A DNA stretch of 15,612 nucleotides, taken from positions 1-15,612 of the forward strand of contig JAAOIL010000131.1 in assembly GCA_015163825.1 (NCBI GenBank), read 5' to 3'. This document shows, piece by piece, positions 13,296-15,612 of this stretch (position 1 is its first letter; each line of letters begins with the position of its first letter). This stretch comes from Alphaproteobacteria bacterium (GTDB lineage Bacteria > Pseudomonadota > Alphaproteobacteria > RS24). The translations under genes and the position numbers were made by a program. The notes beneath the pieces were generated by a model, which saw only the letters and a list, made by a program, of their open reading frames with translations, was not told where the DNA came from and made no database searches.

Positions 13296-13750
13296 TGCAT
13301 GATGATCCCGTCGTTCGCATTGTTGCGAAAGTGCTTATCCCCTCCATTATGCTGTTTGCCTTCTATGTGCAATTTCACGGCGATTTTGGTCCGGGTGGGG
13401 GCTTTCAAGCAGGAGTGATTTTCGCCAGTGCCTTTATTTTACACGCGATAATATTCGGTTTGAATCGCACCCGCCATGTCTGGGCGTTTCGCCCTAATCT
13501 GGCAGTCTTATGTGTGGGGGTGTTGCTTTATGGTGGCACGGGCATTCTTGGTATGTTGGGGGGTGGCAATTTCCTCAATTATAATGTGCTGGGGGATACA
13601 CCACAAGCGGGGCAACATCTTGGCATATTACTTGTGGAGTTAGGGGTGGGTATGTCTGTTGCCGCCTCTATGGTTATGTTGTTTTTCGCCTTTGCCGGAC
13701 GCGCCACACATAATCGCTTCCTATCCAGTAAGGAACGAAATGATGAGTGA
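13295..13750 (+). CDS. mrpB: Mrp-type Na+/H+ antiporter subunit B (MnhB domain)
   Basis: Membrane subunit of the Mrp complex. The 151-residue product shows the MnhB hallmark HGDFGPGGGFQAG (28-40) after the first helix, and later LLVELGVGMSVAASMVMLFF (109-128). It has about four membrane segments, the standard size. GGAGG lies just before the ATG, which overlaps the previous stop by one base (TAATG). Its own stop lies a few bases into mrpC. Confidence 0.93.
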   Translation: MHDDPVVRIVAKVLIPSIMLFAFYVQFHGDFGPGGGFQAGVIFASAFILHAIIFGLNRTRHVWAFRPNLAVLCVGVLLYGGTGILGMLGGGNFLNYNVLGDTPQAGQHLGILLVELGVGMSVAASMVMLFFAFAGRATHNRFLSSKERNDE

Positions 13751-14123
13751 TATGGGGCAAGTTTTCGGACACTGGAATGTCTATCTCGTTATTTTCTTGA
13801 TGATGCTCGGTTTTTACACCCTGATTGCCAGAGGCAATATGGTGAAAAAAATGGTCGGGCTGAATGTGTTTCAAACATCGGTGTTTATTCTTTATATCTC
13901 TATGGGCAAAATAGATAATAGCACAGCGCCTATTTTGACGGATAATCCATTGGCGATTTATGCCAATCCCCTACCCCATGTTTTGATATTAACCGCCATT
14001 GTTGTTGGGGTGGCGACAACGGCACTGGGCTATGCCCTTATTATTCGTATCTATGAAAACTTTGGCACAATAGAAGACCACGAACTCGTTGATTTTATGG
14101 AAGATGAGGAAAACACACTATGA
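13740..14123 (+). CDS. mrpC: Mrp-type Na+/H+ antiporter subunit C (NuoK-like)
   Basis: Three-helix membrane subunit homologous to NuoK of complex I. The 127-residue product begins MMSDMGQVFG and carries the MrpC/NuoK block NPLPHVLILTAIVVGVATTA (76-95). The frame is open upstream to 13659, but the added residues do not match the family and lie inside mrpB. The ATG at 13740, or the adjacent one at 13743, is supported by AGGA at 13731-13734. It overlaps mrpB by 11 bases and mrpD by 4. Confidence 0.92.
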   Translation: MMSDMGQVFGHWNVYLVIFLMMLGFYTLIARGNMVKKMVGLNVFQTSVFILYISMGKIDNSTAPILTDNPLAIYANPLPHVLILTAIVVGVATTALGYALIIRIYENFGTIEDHELVDFMEDEENTL

Positions 14124-15612
14124 ATATCGCCCCGCATTTTCCGATTTTGCAAATCATCGTGCCATTGCTGGCAGCACCTTTGGCGGCGATGTCTTTATTA
14201 TTCGGGCAAGTGCGGATGCGCCATTTAGCATGGGGGGTGACGACTTTATCACTGGCAATAGCATTTTTTATATCGCTGGCTTTGTTTGTGCAAGTCCAAT
14301 CAGGCGGCACTATCAGTTATGCGCTGGGCGATTGGCAAGCCCCGATAGGCATTGTCTATATCGTTGATAGCGCCTCGTCTTTTATATTGCCTTTAATTTG
14401 TGGCATTGCCTTAGTGGCAACGCTCTTTGCACCGCGTTTATTGAAAGATGAAATATCCCTACACGACCAGCCGATTTTCTATACGCTATGGCTCTTAACC
14501 ATTGCGGGTATGTTGGGGCAAGTCATCACAGGTGATGCGTTTAATATATTTGTGTTTTTGGAAATCACATCGCTATCGGCTTACGCTTTGATTGCGCTGG
14601 GTGTCGGGCGAGATAGACGCGCCCTACCCGCCGCCTTCAACTATCTTATTCTTGGCACACTCGGCGCGACATTTTATGTGATAGGCATTGGCTTGCTCTA
14701 TATGTTGACAGGCACACTCAACCTTGATGATTTGGCAACACGACTGCCCGCCCTCGCCGATAATAACGCCGCCGCAGCCGCCCTCGCCTTCATCAGCATT
14801 GGTTTGTTTTTGAAAATGGCATTATTTCCGTTGCACTTCTGGCTCGTGCCCGCCTATGGCTATGCCCCCTCTATCGTTAGCGTATTATTGGCGGCGACCG
14901 CTACAAAAGTTTCCGTCTATGTATTGATACGCTTTTTATTCGGTGTGTTCGGGGTGGAGTTTGACGGCATCGCAACATTAGGCAGTGTCATTATATTGCT
15001 TGGGGTGTTGGGGGCATTGGTCGGGACGCTCGCCGCTATATTTGAACGCGATATAAAACGTCTTTTGGCGCAATCCTCTATCGCGCAATTAGGCTATATG
15101 GCGATAGGTATTGGGTTGATGAGCCACGCAGGATTAACAGCCGCCTTTATCCATCTGTTTAATCACGCTTTGATGAAAGGGGCTTTGTTTATCGGGCTGG
15201 GGGCTTTGGGGCTGGGCTTGCTCGGCACAAAGAAAGCGCGGCTGACACTAGATAATATACGCGGCGCAGGACGCGCCGCCCCCATAACAATGGCTGGTAT
15301 TTTAATCGGGGGTCTCGCACTTATCGGGGTGCCATTGACGGCTGGTTTTATTTCTAAACTCTATCTTATCCGCGCCACGATTGATGCCGATTTATGGGCG
15401 ACAACAGCATTGATAGCCTTATCCTCTGTCTTGGCATTGGTCTATGTTTGGAAAATAGTTGAAGCCGCATGGTTGCAACCACCAACAACGGAAATTGTTA
15501 TCGGGCAAGAAAAAATATATCACTGGTTACCCGTCTGGATATTTGTGGCGGCGACAATCGGCTTTGGTATTTATGCCACGCCCTTGATTGAAGCGGCACA
15601 AGCGGCAGCCTC
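14120..15612 (+). CDS. mrpD: Mrp-type Na+/H+ antiporter subunit D (NuoM/NuoN-like), cut by right edge
   Basis: Large proton-translocating antiporter-like subunit related to NuoL/M/N. The first 497 codons are present without a stop. Key residues are visible: the helix-5 glutamate E148 in FNIFVFLEITSLSAYALI, and the lysine K232 in LFLKMALFPLHFWL, both essential for proton transfer in homologues. Later segments RDIKRLLAQSSIAQLGYMAI and FNHALMKGALFI are typical of the family. Separation from an MbhH-like or other MrpD-like paralogue is by context only. The ATG overlaps the mrpC stop in an ATGA. Family length of about 490-520 residues suggests little is missing. Confidence 0.92.
   Translation, partial: MNIAPHFPILQIIVPLLAAPLAAMSLLFGQVRMRHLAWGVTTLSLAIAFFISLALFVQVQSGGTISYALGDWQAPIGIVYIVDSASSFILPLICGIALVATLFAPRLLKDEISLHDQPIFYTLWLLTIAGMLGQVITGDAFNIFVFLEITSLSAYALIALGVGRDRRALPAAFNYLILGTLGATFYVIGIGLLYMLTGTLNLDDLATRLPALADNNAAAAALAFISIGLFLKMALFPLHFWLVPAYGYAPSIVSVLLAATATKVSVYVLIRFLFGVFGVEFDGIATLGSVIILLGVLGALVGTLAAIFERDIKRLLAQSSIAQLGYMAIGIGLMSHAGLTAAFIHLFNHALMKGALFIGLGALGLGLLGTKKARLTLDNIRGAGRAAPITMAGILIGGLALIGVPLTAGFISKLYLIRATIDADLWATTALIALSSVLALVYVWKIVEAAWLQPPTTEIVIGQEKIYHWLPVWIFVAATIGFGIYATPLIEAAQAAA

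Noticed and set aside
13659..13739. Upstream extension of the mrpC reading frame
   Set aside because: The added residues lie inside mrpB and do not match MrpC; the ATG at 13740 has a suitable ribosome binding site.

Overview
The window looks like chromosomal DNA of an alphaproteobacterium with moderate GC and tightly packed genes. The evidence is the division cluster order mraZ-rsmH-ftsL-ftsI-murE, a class A RNase P RNA, an AmpD-like amidase with a C-terminal peptidoglycan-binding domain, and many start/stop overlaps of 1-17 bases. A streamlined marine lineage would fit the compactness and the Mrp sodium/proton antiporter, but that placement is inference; no rRNA or marker tree can be drawn from this window.

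Layout. Positions 1-3936 (minus strand) hold the start of the division and cell wall (dcw) cluster, read mraZ, rsmH, ftsL, ftsI, murE, with murE running off the left edge. Positions 3937-4377 are a non-coding regulatory stretch. It has a candidate mraZ promoter covered by five 10-base-phased MraZ-box-like units, several perfect hairpins, and a GC-rich tandem repeat next to the 3' end of rnpB. Positions 4378-6369 (minus strand) hold a DMT-type transporter, an amidase and rnpB in transcription order. Positions 6415-7104 hold a plus-strand HAD phosphatase (gph type), whose 3' end overlaps the 3' end of a convergent acyl-CoA synthetase (7078-8781, minus).

The most unusual part is 8898-10557. A 474-residue acidic, Thr/Asp-rich protein gene (9039-10463) is bracketed by two direct copies of a two-hairpin element that share a 25-base identical core. 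The protein has two diverged N-terminal repeats joined by proline-rich linkers, a middle Asp-rich region, and a C-terminal cadherin-like domain. Its first two thirds use AGA for arginine, unlike the adjacent gene; its last third does not. Removing the segment between the repeats would join two divergent genes of acyl-CoA metabolism (the synthetase and a 3-hydroxyacyl-CoA-dehydrogenase-like SDR) across a single element. The gene therefore looks like an inserted cassette.

Positions 10627-15612 (plus strand) hold the SDR and, 12 bases later, an Mrp-type cation/proton antiporter operon in the order E, F, G, stand-alone MrpA C-terminal module (MbhD/MbhE-like), B, C, D. The D gene is cut by the right edge. 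The gene for the large N-terminal MrpA antiporter domain is not in the window.
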